Origin: Xanthomonas hyacinthi
GTDB lineage: Bacteria > Pseudomonadota > Gammaproteobacteria > Xanthomonadales > Xanthomonadaceae
Reading direction: 5' to 3'
Assembly (NCBI RefSeq): GCF_009769165.1
Contig: NZ_CP043476.1
Location: forward strand, 2,859,001 to 2,923,000
DNA: 64,000 bases
Made by a program: the position numbers and the translations under genes. This document shows positions 37,046 through 45,420 of the stretch, in pieces; within the stretch, counting starts at the first letter, position 1, and each line of letters opens with the position of its first letter. The notes under the pieces were generated by a model, which worked only from the letters and a program-made list of their open reading frames with translations, was not told the DNA's origin and ran no database searches.

Positions 37046-37323
37046 TTTGTATTGACGCAGGGTAATTCTGCGTATTTTAAGCTAAATGCAATCCTTTTGC
37101 TTTTATGGTTGGGGGCATTCGAAGTTCTTCAGCCAGTCTGCGTAACGAATAATTCGCCTGGCTCGTTCTATAAGATGGCATGTTGGTGAATGAATTGCTT
37201 GTTGTCTCTGGTCGATCTGGAGAGTGACCTTCAGATTTTCCTTGGGTAATTTAATTTTTAGTGAAAAGGTTGTGATCGGCGACTTGTTTGGAGCATCTTT
37301 ACCGTGTCATTTGGTCCTCTGTT
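37046..37323. other. AT-rich intergenic stretch before the exporter gene
   Basis: The sequence is much more AT-rich than the rest of the window. A small hairpin (CGCAG / CTGCG, 37056-37072, followed by TATTTT) may terminate the tiny membrane-protein gene. The promoter of the ABC transporter should lie towards the right end. Only short frames are present, including the leader-like remnant at 37180. Confidence 0.5.
37180..37227 (+). pseudogene. Leader-like fragment of a bacteriocin precursor
   Basis: A 15-codon frame reads MLVNELLVVSGRSGE and then stops. NEL-xx-VSG matches the microcin V leader (NELDSVSGG), with Arg in place of the last Gly. No ribosome-binding site or core follows. It could be the decayed start of a third precursor gene or chance. 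Confidence 0.3.
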
Positions 37324-39426
37324 ATGCGTGTGATTATCCAGTCCGAAGCTTCTGAATGCGCTCTTGCTTCATTGGCGGTGATCGCGCGCGCGCACGGCAT
37401 GCAGCTTGGCTTGCCTGAGTTACGTCGCCGCTTCCCGCTTTCGTTAAAGGGAGCAAAACTCAATCAGGTCATCCGCACCGCCCAGCAACTTGGCTTCTCC
37501 ACTCGCCCGCTTCGGCTAGATCTACAGCACTTGGCCGAGCTTAAGCTGCCCTGCATCTTGCACTGGGACCTCAACCACTTTGTGGTGCTTGCCAAGGTCG
37601 GGAAGTCTAAATTCACCATACTCGACCCCGCTCTGGGGGAACGAAAGCTATCAATCCATGAAGTCTCCCAGCACTTCACCGGTGTAGCGCTAGAATTGAC
37701 CCCAACTGCAGATTTCAAGTCCCAGAAGGCGTCTCTTTCGATCTCAGCGCGCCAACTCGCAGGTCCAATCAGCGGATTGTGGAGTGCGCTTCTTCAGATA
37801 TTCCTGCTGTCGGCAGCGCTGCAGGTATTCGTCATTCTCGCGCCGTTCTACATGCAATGGGTGGTTGACCAGGCGCTGGTTTCGGCTGATCGCGACCTGT
37901 TGGTGGTACTCGGCTTGGGCTTCGGATTGGCGCTGCTGCTGCAAGTGGGTATCGGCTTGCTGCGCGGCTGGTCGGTGGTCTATCTGTCCTCCAGGCTCGG
38001 ATTGCAATGGATGAGTAACGTGTTCGCGCACTTGCTTAAATTGCCGCTGGATTTCTTCGAGAAGCGCCATCTGGGTGATGTGACTTCACGCATGTCCTCG
38101 GTGCAGACGATCCAGCACACACTGACCACAAGCTTCGTCGAGGCGATCATCGACGGACTGATGGCAGTGGTCACGCTGGTCTTGATGCTGGTCTATAGCT
38201 GGAAGCTGGCGCTGGTCACGCTTCTGGCGGTAGCGCTGTATCTGTGTATTCGGGCAATCGCCTACCGGCCGGTGCGTGATCGCACTGAGCAGCAGCTAGT
38301 CGCCGCCGCCAAGCAGCAGAGCCATTTGCTGGAATCGTTACGGGGCATGCAGAGCCTGAAGATAGCTGGCGAGGAGCCGCTACGCCGTTCCACCTACGAC
38401 AATCTGCTAAACGAGACAGTTAACCAGGATGTCAAACTGGCGCGCATGTCGCTGGGGTTCAACACGGCCAGCCAACTGGTGTTCGGCATCGAGCGTATCG
38501 CGGTGATCTGGATCGGGGCCAGGCTGGCGCTGGACAATGTGTTCTCGGTCGGCATGCTGGTCGCCTACCTGGCCTACAAAGATCAGTTCGCCATGCGTGT
38601 GAGCGGGCTGATCGACAAGTGGGTCGAGTTCCGCATGCTGCGCCTGCATGGCGAGCGGCTGGCCGATATCGTGCTGACGCAGCCGGAGGACGACCACGCA
38701 CTGCCCGAGGCGTTGCCTCCGGCCGAGCCGCGCATCGAGGTCGAGGGGCTGTCGTTTCGCTACGCCGCGGGCGAGCCGTGGGTCGTCAAGGAGTGCAGTT
38801 TCGCGATCGAGCCAGGCGAGTCGGTGGCGATCATCGGTGCATCCGGCTGCGGCAAGACGACGCTGGTCAAACTACTGCTGGGATTGCTCAAGCCGAGCGA
38901 AGGGGCAATCCGCATCGGCGGCCACGATCTACATAAGCTGGGGCCGCGTAATGTGCGCGCGATCGTCGGTGCAGTGATGCAGGACGATCAATTGTTCGCC
39001 GGCAGCATCGCCGACAACATCGGGTTCTTCGATCCGGATTTCGACCTGGAACGGGTCGAGGCGGCGGCGCGGTTGGCGGCGGTGCACGAGGATATCGCGG
39101 CGATGCCGATGGGTTATCACAGCTTGATCGGCGATATGGGCAGTTCGCTTTCCGGCGGGCAGAAGCAGCGGGTGATCCTGGCCCGTGCGCTGTACCGGCA
39201 ACCGAAGCTGCTGTTTCTGGATGAGGCCACCAGCCATCTGGACGTGATGCGCGAGCGCCTGGTCAACGAGGCCGTAAAGCAGTTGAAGCTGACCAAGCTG
39301 ATCGTCGCGCACCGGCCCGATACCATCGCTAGCGCCGACCGCGTGTTGGTGATGGAGCAGGGGCGAATCGTGCAGGAACTACGGCCGCAGGCGTCACTTG
39401 TCGAAGCGACAACTGTCGACGCTTGA
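37324..39426 (+). CDS. CvaB-like peptidase-containing ABC transporter for bacteriocin
   Basis: A 700-residue exporter that cuts off double-glycine leaders and drives the peptide out with ATP. The N-terminal C39 peptidase keeps the triad Cys12 (QSEASECALASLA), His85 (WDLNHFVVL) and Asp101 (ILDPA), so it should be active. Six membrane helices span about 145-430. The ATPase has Walker A GASGCGKTT (505-513), signature LSGGQKQR (609-616) and Walker B LLFLDEAT. The ATG at 37324 starts close to the Cys; a TTG at 37288 would add MEHLYRVIWSSV, which resembles the longer N-termini of relatives, but it has no ribosome-binding site. The first part is more AT-rich than the last. Confidence 0.9.
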   Translation: MRVIIQSEASECALASLAVIARAHGMQLGLPELRRRFPLSLKGAKLNQVIRTAQQLGFSTRPLRLDLQHLAELKLPCILHWDLNHFVVLAKVGKSKFTILDPALGERKLSIHEVSQHFTGVALELTPTADFKSQKASLSISARQLAGPISGLWSALLQIFLLSAALQVFVILAPFYMQWVVDQALVSADRDLLVVLGLGFGLALLLQVGIGLLRGWSVVYLSSRLGLQWMSNVFAHLLKLPLDFFEKRHLGDVTSRMSSVQTIQHTLTTSFVEAIIDGLMAVVTLVLMLVYSWKLALVTLLAVALYLCIRAIAYRPVRDRTEQQLVAAAKQQSHLLESLRGMQSLKIAGEEPLRRSTYDNLLNETVNQDVKLARMSLGFNTASQLVFGIERIAVIWIGARLALDNVFSVGMLVAYLAYKDQFAMRVSGLIDKWVEFRMLRLHGERLADIVLTQPEDDHALPEALPPAEPRIEVEGLSFRYAAGEPWVVKECSFAIEPGESVAIIGASGCGKTTLVKLLLGLLKPSEGAIRIGGHDLHKLGPRNVRAIVGAVMQDDQLFAGSIADNIGFFDPDFDLERVEAAARLAAVHEDIAAMPMGYHSLIGDMGSSLSGGQKQRVILARALYRQPKLLFLDEATSHLDVMRERLVNEAVKQLKLTKLIVAHRPDTIASADRVLVMEQGRIVQELRPQASLVEATTVDA

Positions 39427-39544
39427 GAGAAAGCGCGTGGCGATTGCTGTCGTCGGCCACACTAATCCTTCATGAAACTCGATGGGCGCAGACATGCGCT
39501 GACGATGCGCGCACCGCAAGGCGGGCATGAACGTACAGGAGCAA

Positions 39545-39574
39545 CACGGCCGCGGTATGGACTCCGCGGCCGTG
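39545..39574. terminator. Bidirectional hairpin between exporter and XRE genes
   Basis: A perfect 11-bp stem (CACGGCCGCGG / CCGCGGCCGTG) with an 8-base loop lies between two convergent genes. T-runs are weak, so termination is inferred from position and strength of the stem. Confidence 0.65.
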
Positions 39575-39582
39575 CAAGACCC

Positions 39583-39843
39583 TCAGGCCAGGCGCTTGCC
39601 CACCGGCAGCGGCAGGCTTTCCTGGTCGCCCTGGTTCAGCTTGGACGGCTTGCCGGTCAGCAGCACGTAGGCATCGACGCCGGTAAGTTCGGCAATCTTC
39701 AGCAAATGCCGGGCATTGGGGACGGAACGATTGTTCTCCCAGTGACCCAGGGTGCTATGCGCCACGCCCAGCAAGGCCGCCAGTTCGCGCAGCGTGAAAC
39801 CGGCATTGCGCCGCGCCTGCATCAATCGCACACCTATATCCAC
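39583..39843 (-). CDS. XRE-family transcriptional regulator (right edge of bacteriocin locus)
   Basis: An 86-residue DNA-binding protein with one Cro/C1-type helix-turn-helix at about 4-58 (RLMQARRNAGFTLRELAALL, then HSTLGHWENNRSVPNARHLL). The GTG at 39843 is preferred because TGAGGTG stands about eight bases before it; an ATG at 39900 would add 19 residues but has no such site. It is the second small XRE regulator around the bacteriocin locus and is convergent with the exporter gene. Confidence 0.8.
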   Translation of the reverse strand: MDIGVRLMQARRNAGFTLRELAALLGVAHSTLGHWENNRSVPNARHLLKIAELTGVDAYVLLTGKPSKLNQGDQESLPLPVGKRLA

Positions 39844-40026
39844 GTGACACCTCAGAGCGGCATGGTTGCGCCGCTTCCCCCCGAGCATAGTAGATGTCAT
39901 CGCTTGGCATCAAGCCGACAGCGAGTGGACAAACTTTGACAGCACCGGCGCGGCGTACGCCGGCCCGGTGCGGGCACGGGACGGGCTGCTAGAATTCGTC
40001 GTCTCCTCCCGCCGTGTCCTACTGCC

Positions 40027-40224
40027 ATGAGCCATACCGCCACCGCGCCCGCCAATGCAGAGAAGCGCTACAGCGTGCACCGCGCCGACCTGCCGCTGAG
40101 CTGCCCGACCCCGGAGATGGCGCTATGGAACTCGCACCCGCGGGTCTATCTGCCGGTGGAAGAAGAACCCAGCCACGAGGCCAAGTGCCCGTACTGCGGC
40201 GCGGTCTTCGTGCTGCTCGACTGA
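40027..40224 (+). CDS. CHCC-type zinc-finger protein
   Basis: A 65-residue protein with a zf-CHCC domain: the pattern C-x8-H is visible as Cys26 and the following His37, then CPYCG with the last two cysteines. The family is related to the NDUFS6 accessory subunit of complex I and often sits beside LPS or amino-acid genes in proteobacteria. Its role is unknown. It lies 11 bases before a glycosyltransferase gene on the same strand. Confidence 0.8.
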   Translation: MSHTATAPANAEKRYSVHRADLPLSCPTPEMALWNSHPRVYLPVEEEPSHEAKCPYCGAVFVLLD

Positions 40225-40235
40225 CCGCCGGGTCG

Positions 40236-41348
40236 ATGCACCGCCTGACCGTGGTGCAGCTGCTGCCGGCGCTGGAGTCCGGCGGCGTCGAACGCTCCAC
40301 CCTGGAAATCGCCGCGGCGCTGGTCGCGGCCGGGCACCGCGCGCTGGTGGTGTCGGCCGGCGGCCGCCTGCTGCCGGCGCTGCTGGAAACCGGCGCCGAA
40401 CACATCGCCCTGGACATCGGCCGCAAATCGCTGCTGAGCCTGCGCCACGTGCCGGCGCTGCGCCGGCTGTTCGTGCGCGAGCGGGCGGACATCGTGCACG
40501 CGCGCTCGCGGCTGCCGGCCTGGCTGGGCTGGCATGCGCTGCGCGGGCTGCCGGCGGCGCAGCGGCCGCGTTTCGTCAGCACCGTGCACGGACTCAATTC
40601 GCCGAGCCGCTACAGCGCGATCATGGCCCGCGGCGAGCGCGTGATCTGCGTGTCCGCCACGGTGCGCGACTACGTGCTGCGCCACTACCCACAGACCGAG
40701 CCGGCGCGGTTGCGGGTGATCCCGCGCGGCATCGACCCGGCGCAGTTCCCGCGCCGTGCGCAGCCCGATCCTGGCGCGCGCGCCTGGGCCGCGACACTGG
40801 CGCCGGCCGCGGCGGGCAGCGGTCCGCTGCTGCTGCTGCCCGGGCGCGGCACCCGCCTGAAGGGCCACGCCGACGCGCTGCGCCTGCTCGCCGCGCTGCG
40901 TGCCGACGGCAGCGACGCACGGCTGTGGCTGCCGGGGGCGCGCGCGGCCGGGCGCGAGGCCTATGTGCAGGAACTGGAGGCCGAGGCGGCCGCGCTGGGC
41001 ATCGCCGCCGCGGTCGCGTTCACCGCGCCGACCGCACGCATCGCCGAGGCCTATGCCGCCAGCGACCTGGTGCTGCAGCTGTCGCGCAAGCCCGAAGCGT
41101 TCGGCCGCACCGTGGTCGAGGCGCTGGCGGTGGGGCGGCCGGTGCTGGGCTGGGCGCATGGCGGGGCTGGCGAACTGCTGGCGCAGCTGCAGCCCGCCGG
41201 CGCGGTCGCCGCGTTCGATGCGCAGGCCCTGCATGCCGCCGCGGCACGGCTGCTGGCGCAACCGCCGGTACCACCGGCACAGATTCCCTACACACTGCAG
41301 GCGATGCAGCACGCGACCCTGGCGGTGTATGACGAACTCCGGTCCTGA
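40236..41348 (+). CDS. Family 4 glycosyltransferase, probable LPS core/O-antigen assembly
   Basis: A 370-residue GT-B enzyme. The N-terminal domain opens with VVQLLPALESGGVERSTLEI, typical of GT4, and the C-terminal domain has the retaining-transferase E-x7-E motif (KPEAFGRTVVEALA). It probably transfers a sugar from a nucleotide donor to lipid-linked LPS at the inner face of the inner membrane; donor and acceptor are unknown. It overlaps the O-antigen ligase-like gene by 20 bases, and lpxL- and waaA-like genes follow. Confidence 0.82.
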   Translation: MHRLTVVQLLPALESGGVERSTLEIAAALVAAGHRALVVSAGGRLLPALLETGAEHIALDIGRKSLLSLRHVPALRRLFVRERADIVHARSRLPAWLGWHALRGLPAAQRPRFVSTVHGLNSPSRYSAIMARGERVICVSATVRDYVLRHYPQTEPARLRVIPRGIDPAQFPRRAQPDPGARAWAATLAPAAAGSGPLLLLPGRGTRLKGHADALRLLAALRADGSDARLWLPGARAAGREAYVQELEAEAAALGIAAAVAFTAPTARIAEAYAASDLVLQLSRKPEAFGRTVVEALAVGRPVLGWAHGGAGELLAQLQPAGAVAAFDAQALHAAAARLLAQPPVPPAQIPYTLQAMQHATLAVYDELRS

Positions 41349-42690
41349 TTCCTCCCTGCCTGCGCCGCTGTCGCCGGCGCGCAGCGAACGCTGGGCGCCG
41401 GTCTGGGTGCTGGCGTTCGTGGCGCTGTGGCCGGCGCCGGGCCTGGCCGCGGGCGTGCTCGCGCTGGGCGCGCTGGCGACCCTGCTGCAGCTGCTGCACA
41501 GCCGCTTCCGCGGCGGCGCCAGCCTGCTCAGCGGCCCGGCGTGGGCGCTGACCACGCTGCTGTTCCTGAGCTACTGGCTGCCGCAGCCGCTGTCGGCACT
41601 GGACGCGGTGGACGTGCCGCTGGCGCTGCGCGAATCGGCGGTGGACCTGCGCTTCCTGCCGTTCCTGTGGCTGGTGGCGATGGCGGTGGCGACCCCGCGC
41701 GCGCGCCGCACCACCTTCAACGGCCTGGCGCTGATCGCCGCGCTCTGGACTGCCGACGCGCTGGCGCAGGCGCTGTGCGGCACCAGCCCGCTGTTCTGGT
41801 CGATGGACCAGCTGAAGTGGGCGATCAGCCACCACGGTCTGTGCACGCCGCAGGAGATCGCGCTGGCCGATCGCCTCAGCGGCGTGTTCGGGCCGTGCAA
41901 CCTCAAGTTCGGCCAGGTCCTGGCCAGCCTGTCGCCGTTCCTGCTGTTCGCGGCCGGGCGCCGCGGCGGCGCCCGGGGCTGGCTGCTCGCCGCGGCGGTG
42001 GTGGGCGTGGTGCTGGTGCTGGCCGGCTCGCGCGCGTCGTGGATCACCTATGCGCTGGTGCTGCTGCTATCGGGCTGGCGCCTGCTGGGCATGCGCCGGA
42101 TGCTGGCGCTGGGCGTGGCCACGGTGCTGGTCGCCGGCCTGCTTGGCGCGCTCTCGCCGCAGGTGCGCGAGCGCTTCGCGCGCACCACGCTGGCGCTGAG
42201 CGGGCGCCCGGCCGACGTGAACGCGGCGTTAGCCGGGCGCACCCAGATCTGGGACGCGGCCTGGTGCATGATCCGCCAGCATCCGCTCAACGGGGTCGGC
42301 GTGCGCGGCTTCCGCGAAGCCTATGCGGCCTGCGACCCGGATCCCGCGCACGAGGGCGCCTGGGGCCGCGAGCCGGCCTTGCATGCCCACCAGATCGTGC
42401 TCGAGGTGCTCAGCGAGACCGGCGCGATCGGTTTGCTGCTGTGGCTGGCCGGTGCCGCGCAGGCGTGGCGCGCGTGGCGCTATGCCTCGCCGCAGGCGCG
42501 CGAACGGGCACGGCCGGCGCTGCTGGCGCTGCTGGCGACGGTGTTCCCGTTCAACACCCACCTGGCGTTCTATTCGTCGTTCTGGGGCTCGCTGGCGCTG
42601 ATGCTGGTGGGGCTGTATGTCGGCGCGCTACTGGCCGAGGAGCGCGACGCCGAGGGCGCTGCACGAACTGTTTCGTCTGCGTCCGCTTAA
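41329..42690 (+). CDS. O-antigen ligase/polymerase-like membrane protein (Wzy_C family)
   Basis: A 453-residue protein with about 10-12 hydrophobic segments and a large periplasmic loop (RTQIWDAAWCMIRQHPLNGVG, GFREAY) of the Wzy_C family, which includes the ligase WaaL and O-antigen polymerases. Family members work at the outer face of the inner membrane on undecaprenyl-linked glycans. The ligase role is favoured by the LPS-core genes around it, but sequence alone does not separate ligase from polymerase. The start overlaps the end of the glycosyltransferase gene. Confidence 0.8.
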   Translation: MTNSGPDSSLPAPLSPARSERWAPVWVLAFVALWPAPGLAAGVLALGALATLLQLLHSRFRGGASLLSGPAWALTTLLFLSYWLPQPLSALDAVDVPLALRESAVDLRFLPFLWLVAMAVATPRARRTTFNGLALIAALWTADALAQALCGTSPLFWSMDQLKWAISHHGLCTPQEIALADRLSGVFGPCNLKFGQVLASLSPFLLFAAGRRGGARGWLLAAAVVGVVLVLAGSRASWITYALVLLLSGWRLLGMRRMLALGVATVLVAGLLGALSPQVRERFARTTLALSGRPADVNAALAGRTQIWDAAWCMIRQHPLNGVGVRGFREAYAACDPDPAHEGAWGREPALHAHQIVLEVLSETGAIGLLLWLAGAAQAWRAWRYASPQARERARPALLALLATVFPFNTHLAFYSSFWGSLALMLVGLYVGALLAEERDAEGAARTVSSASA

Positions 42691-42763
42691 CCCTCAGTCC
42701 GTGCTCGTGCACGCTTGCGAACACTGCGAGATCTGCAGCGACACCCGTATCACGCGCCAGGCT

Positions 42764-42855
42764 GCGCCGTACCCTCATCCGCCCCTGCGGGGCACCGGAG
42801 GAAAAGCCTTAGCCCCTCTCCAACCGGGAGAGGGGTTGGGGTGAGGGTACGGCGC
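42764..42855. repeat. Interspersed palindromic element with CCCCTCTCC hairpin
   Basis: The outer arms GCGCCGTACCCTCA (42764-42777) and TGAGGGTACGGCGC (42842-42855) are perfect inverses; an inner 9-bp stem CCCCTCTCC / GGAGAGGGG lies at 42813-42835. It is the same family as at 23740-23893 and also sits between convergent genes. Confidence 0.75.
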
Positions 42856-42908
42856 GAAGCGTCTCGCTAATTTGGGTGCGCCGGACTGCGCCCGTACCTA
42901 CATCTCGC

Positions 42909-43853
42909 TCAGTCGCGTTCGTAGAACGTGCTGCGGCCTTCAGGCTGGCGCTTGAAGCGGCGGTGGATCCACAGGTATTGCGCCGGCGCCTCGCGCACCA
43001 TGGCCTCGATCGCGGCATTGACCCGTGCGGTGTCGGCAACCATGTCCTGCGACGGAAAGTCCTCCAGCGGCGGGGCGATGCGCAGCACGTAGTCGGCGCC
43101 TTCGCGGCGGTGGAAATACGGCACCACCGCGCAGCCGGTCAGCCGCGCCAATTGGTGGGTGGCGGTGATGGTGGAGGCGGGCATGCCGAAGAACGGTACG
43201 AACACCGTGTCCTTGCCGCGCATGTCCTGGTCCGGCGCATACCACAGGAAGCCGCCGCGCTTGAGGTGGCGCACGCTGCCGCGCAGGTCCTCGTTGGCGA
43301 ACATGGCGATGGCGTAGCGCAGGCGGCCGCGCTTGACCGCCCATTCGAACACCGGGTTGCGGTGGCGGCGGTACATGCCGGCCAGCGGCACGTATTGGCA
43401 CAGCAGCCGGCCGCACATCTCCAGGGTCATGAAGTGGCCCGAGACCAGCAGCACGCCGCGGCCCTGCGCCTGCAGCGCACGCAGGTGCTCCAGGCCCTCG
43501 ATGCGGGTGCGGCGGCGGATCGGGCCGAGGCTGCCCCACCAGGCGCGCGCGAACTCGAACACGCCCACGCCCAGCGCATCGAAGCTGTCGTGCAGCAGGC
43601 GGGTGCGCCAGGCCTCGCTGTGCTCGGGGAAACACAGCTTCAGGTTCACGTCGGCGGCATGGCGGCGGGTACCGGCCAGACGCAGCGCGAGCCAGCCGAC
43701 GCCGCGGCCGAGCGCGCGTTGCAGCAGCCAGGGCAGCCGCGCGGCTGCCACGGCGATGCCGAGCAGCAGCCAGGTCGGCCAATGCCGCGGCGAGCGCGGC
43801 GGCGGCGCGGCCGTGGTGGCGGCGGACGGGAGGGCGTGGGGGGGATCGGACAT
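42909..43853 (-). CDS. lpxL: Lipid A acyltransferase of the LpxL/HtrB family
   Basis: A 314-residue inner-membrane enzyme that adds a secondary acyl chain to Kdo-lipid A. An N-terminal hydrophobic helix (WPTWLLLGIAVAAARLPWLL) anchors it, and the catalytic H-x4-E motif is His140-Glu145 (SGHFMTLEM). The later motif YAPDQDMRGKDTVFVPFFG is also typical. It is divergent from waaA, the gene for the preceding step, with about 106 bases between the starts. Confidence 0.9.
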   Translation of the reverse strand: MSDPPHALPSAATTAAPPPRSPRHWPTWLLLGIAVAAARLPWLLQRALGRGVGWLALRLAGTRRHAADVNLKLCFPEHSEAWRTRLLHDSFDALGVGVFEFARAWWGSLGPIRRRTRIEGLEHLRALQAQGRGVLLVSGHFMTLEMCGRLLCQYVPLAGMYRRHRNPVFEWAVKRGRLRYAIAMFANEDLRGSVRHLKRGGFLWYAPDQDMRGKDTVFVPFFGMPASTITATHQLARLTGCAVVPYFHRREGADYVLRIAPPLEDFPSQDMVADTARVNAAIEAMVREAPAQYLWIHRRFKRQPEGRSTFYERD

Positions 43854-43959
43854 GCGCCAAGTTTAGCCGGGCGCGGGCGCGGCGGTGTCGGCGCCGGGAC
43901 TGGCGGCGGCGCTGGCGATCGTCTGCCGCCTGCGCGGCGCAACCCGCTATGCTTTCGCG

Positions 43960-45279
43960 ATGCGCAACGATTTCATCGAGCGGCTGCTGCGCGGCCTGTA
44001 CTCGGCCGTGCTGTACATGCTGCTGCCGGTCACCGTCTATCACCTGGTCTGGCGCGGTTTCCGCGTGCGCCAGTACTTCCAGCGCTGGGACGAGCGCTAC
44101 GCCTCGTATCCGCAGGCGCGCGGGCGGCCGCGGGTGTGGCTGCACGCGGTGTCGGTGGGCGAGGTCAGCGTCGCCGCGCCGGTGGTCAACGCGCTGCGCG
44201 CACAGCGCCCGGACATCCGCTGGGTGATCACCACCATCACCCCGACCGGGTCGGAGCGGGTGCGCGCGCTGTGGGGCGATGCGCTGGACCACGTCTACCT
44301 GCCGTACGACGTGCCCGGCAGCGTCGGCCGCTTCCTGCAGCATTTCCGCCCGAGCCTGGCGCTGATCCTGGAAACCGAGCTGTGGCCGAACATGCTGTTC
44401 GGCTGCCGCGACCGCAACATCCCGGTCTATGTGCTCAATGCGCGGCTGTCGGCGCGCTCGCTGCGCGGCTACCGCCTGCTGCGGCCGTTGATCGGGCGCG
44501 CGCTGCGCACGGTGACCTGCGTGGCCGCGCAGTCGCAGGCCGATGCCGAGCGCTTCATCGAGCTCGGCGCGCATCCGCAGCAGGTGCGCGCACTGGGCAA
44601 CCTGAAGTTCGATATCGCCGTGCCCGCGCAACTGCCGGCGTTCGTCGCCGCGTTCGGCGAACGCGTGGCGGCGGTGCGGCCGGTGTGGATCGCCGCCAGC
44701 ACCCACGAGGGCGAGGAGGCGGCGGTGATCGAGATGCACCGGCAACTGCGCCGGCACTGGCCGGACCTGCTGCTGCTGTGGGCGCCGCGTCATCCCGAAC
44801 GCTTCGCCAAGGTCGAGGCGCTGGCGCGCGACCAGGGCTGGCGCGTGGCCACGCGCCGCCAGCAGCAATGGCCCGGTGCCGAGGACAGCGTGTTCGTGAT
44901 CGATACGCTGGGCGAATTGATGATGTTCTACGCCTGCGCCCAGGTCGCCTTCGTCGGCGGCAGCCTGCAGCCGATCGGCGGGCACAACCTGCTGGAGCCG
45001 GCGGCGGTCGGCACGCCGTCGGTGAGCGGGCCGCACCTGCACAATTTCGCCGAGATCTCGCGGCGCATGCGCGAGGCCGGGGCGGTGGCGATCTGCGAGG
45101 ACGCCGCGGCGGTGTGCGCGGCGCTGCGCGAGCTGCTGGGTGATGCGGACGCGCGCGCGCGCATGGCCGAGGCCGGCTGCGCCCTGGTCGCCAATGGCCG
45201 CGGCGCGCTGCAGCGCACGCTGCAGCTGATCGCGGCGCATCTGCCGCCGGTGGCGCACGATGCGCCGGCGGACGAGTAG
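43960..45279 (+). CDS. waaA: 3-deoxy-D-manno-octulosonic acid transferase
   Basis: A 439-residue GT30 enzyme that adds Kdo from CMP-Kdo to lipid IVA. An N-terminal membrane anchor (residues 10-31) precedes the signature LHAVSVGEVSVAAPV with the catalytic Glu68, and ITTITPTGSERV. The C-terminal domain has FVGGSLQPIGGHNLLEPAAVG, the CMP-Kdo binding motif. The start at 43960 was chosen because MRNDFIERLLRGLY begins just before the anchor; the longer frame is Ala/Gly noise. Confidence 0.93.
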   Translation: MRNDFIERLLRGLYSAVLYMLLPVTVYHLVWRGFRVRQYFQRWDERYASYPQARGRPRVWLHAVSVGEVSVAAPVVNALRAQRPDIRWVITTITPTGSERVRALWGDALDHVYLPYDVPGSVGRFLQHFRPSLALILETELWPNMLFGCRDRNIPVYVLNARLSARSLRGYRLLRPLIGRALRTVTCVAAQSQADAERFIELGAHPQQVRALGNLKFDIAVPAQLPAFVAAFGERVAAVRPVWIAASTHEGEEAAVIEMHRQLRRHWPDLLLLWAPRHPERFAKVEALARDQGWRVATRRQQQWPGAEDSVFVIDTLGELMMFYACAQVAFVGGSLQPIGGHNLLEPAAVGTPSVSGPHLHNFAEISRRMREAGAVAICEDAAAVCAALRELLGDADARARMAEAGCALVANGRGALQRTLQLIAAHLPPVAHDAPADE

Positions 45280-45361
45280 CGCGGTTTCGACGCAGGCATT
45301 GCCGTTGGCGAAGTACCTGGTGCCACCAGGCATTCTCCCTGCAATTGCGCCGCTCCCATGC

Positions 45362-45391
45362 AAAAACGGCGGACCCGAAGGCCCGCCGTTT
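45362..45391. terminator. Terminator between convergent waaA and tolC
   Basis: AAACGGCGG / CCGCCGTTT form a 9-bp stem that extends inward with one mismatch. On the minus strand it is followed by TTTTT, so it is a good intrinsic terminator for tolC; on the plus strand it may also stop waaA. Confidence 0.8.
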
Positions 45392-45420
45392 GCGGTGTCG
45401 CGCAGACGCTGGCGCCGGCG

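Noticed and set aside
37288..37323. TTG start for the ABC exporter
   Set aside because: No ribosome-binding site lies before it; kept only as an alternative because relatives often have longer N-termini.
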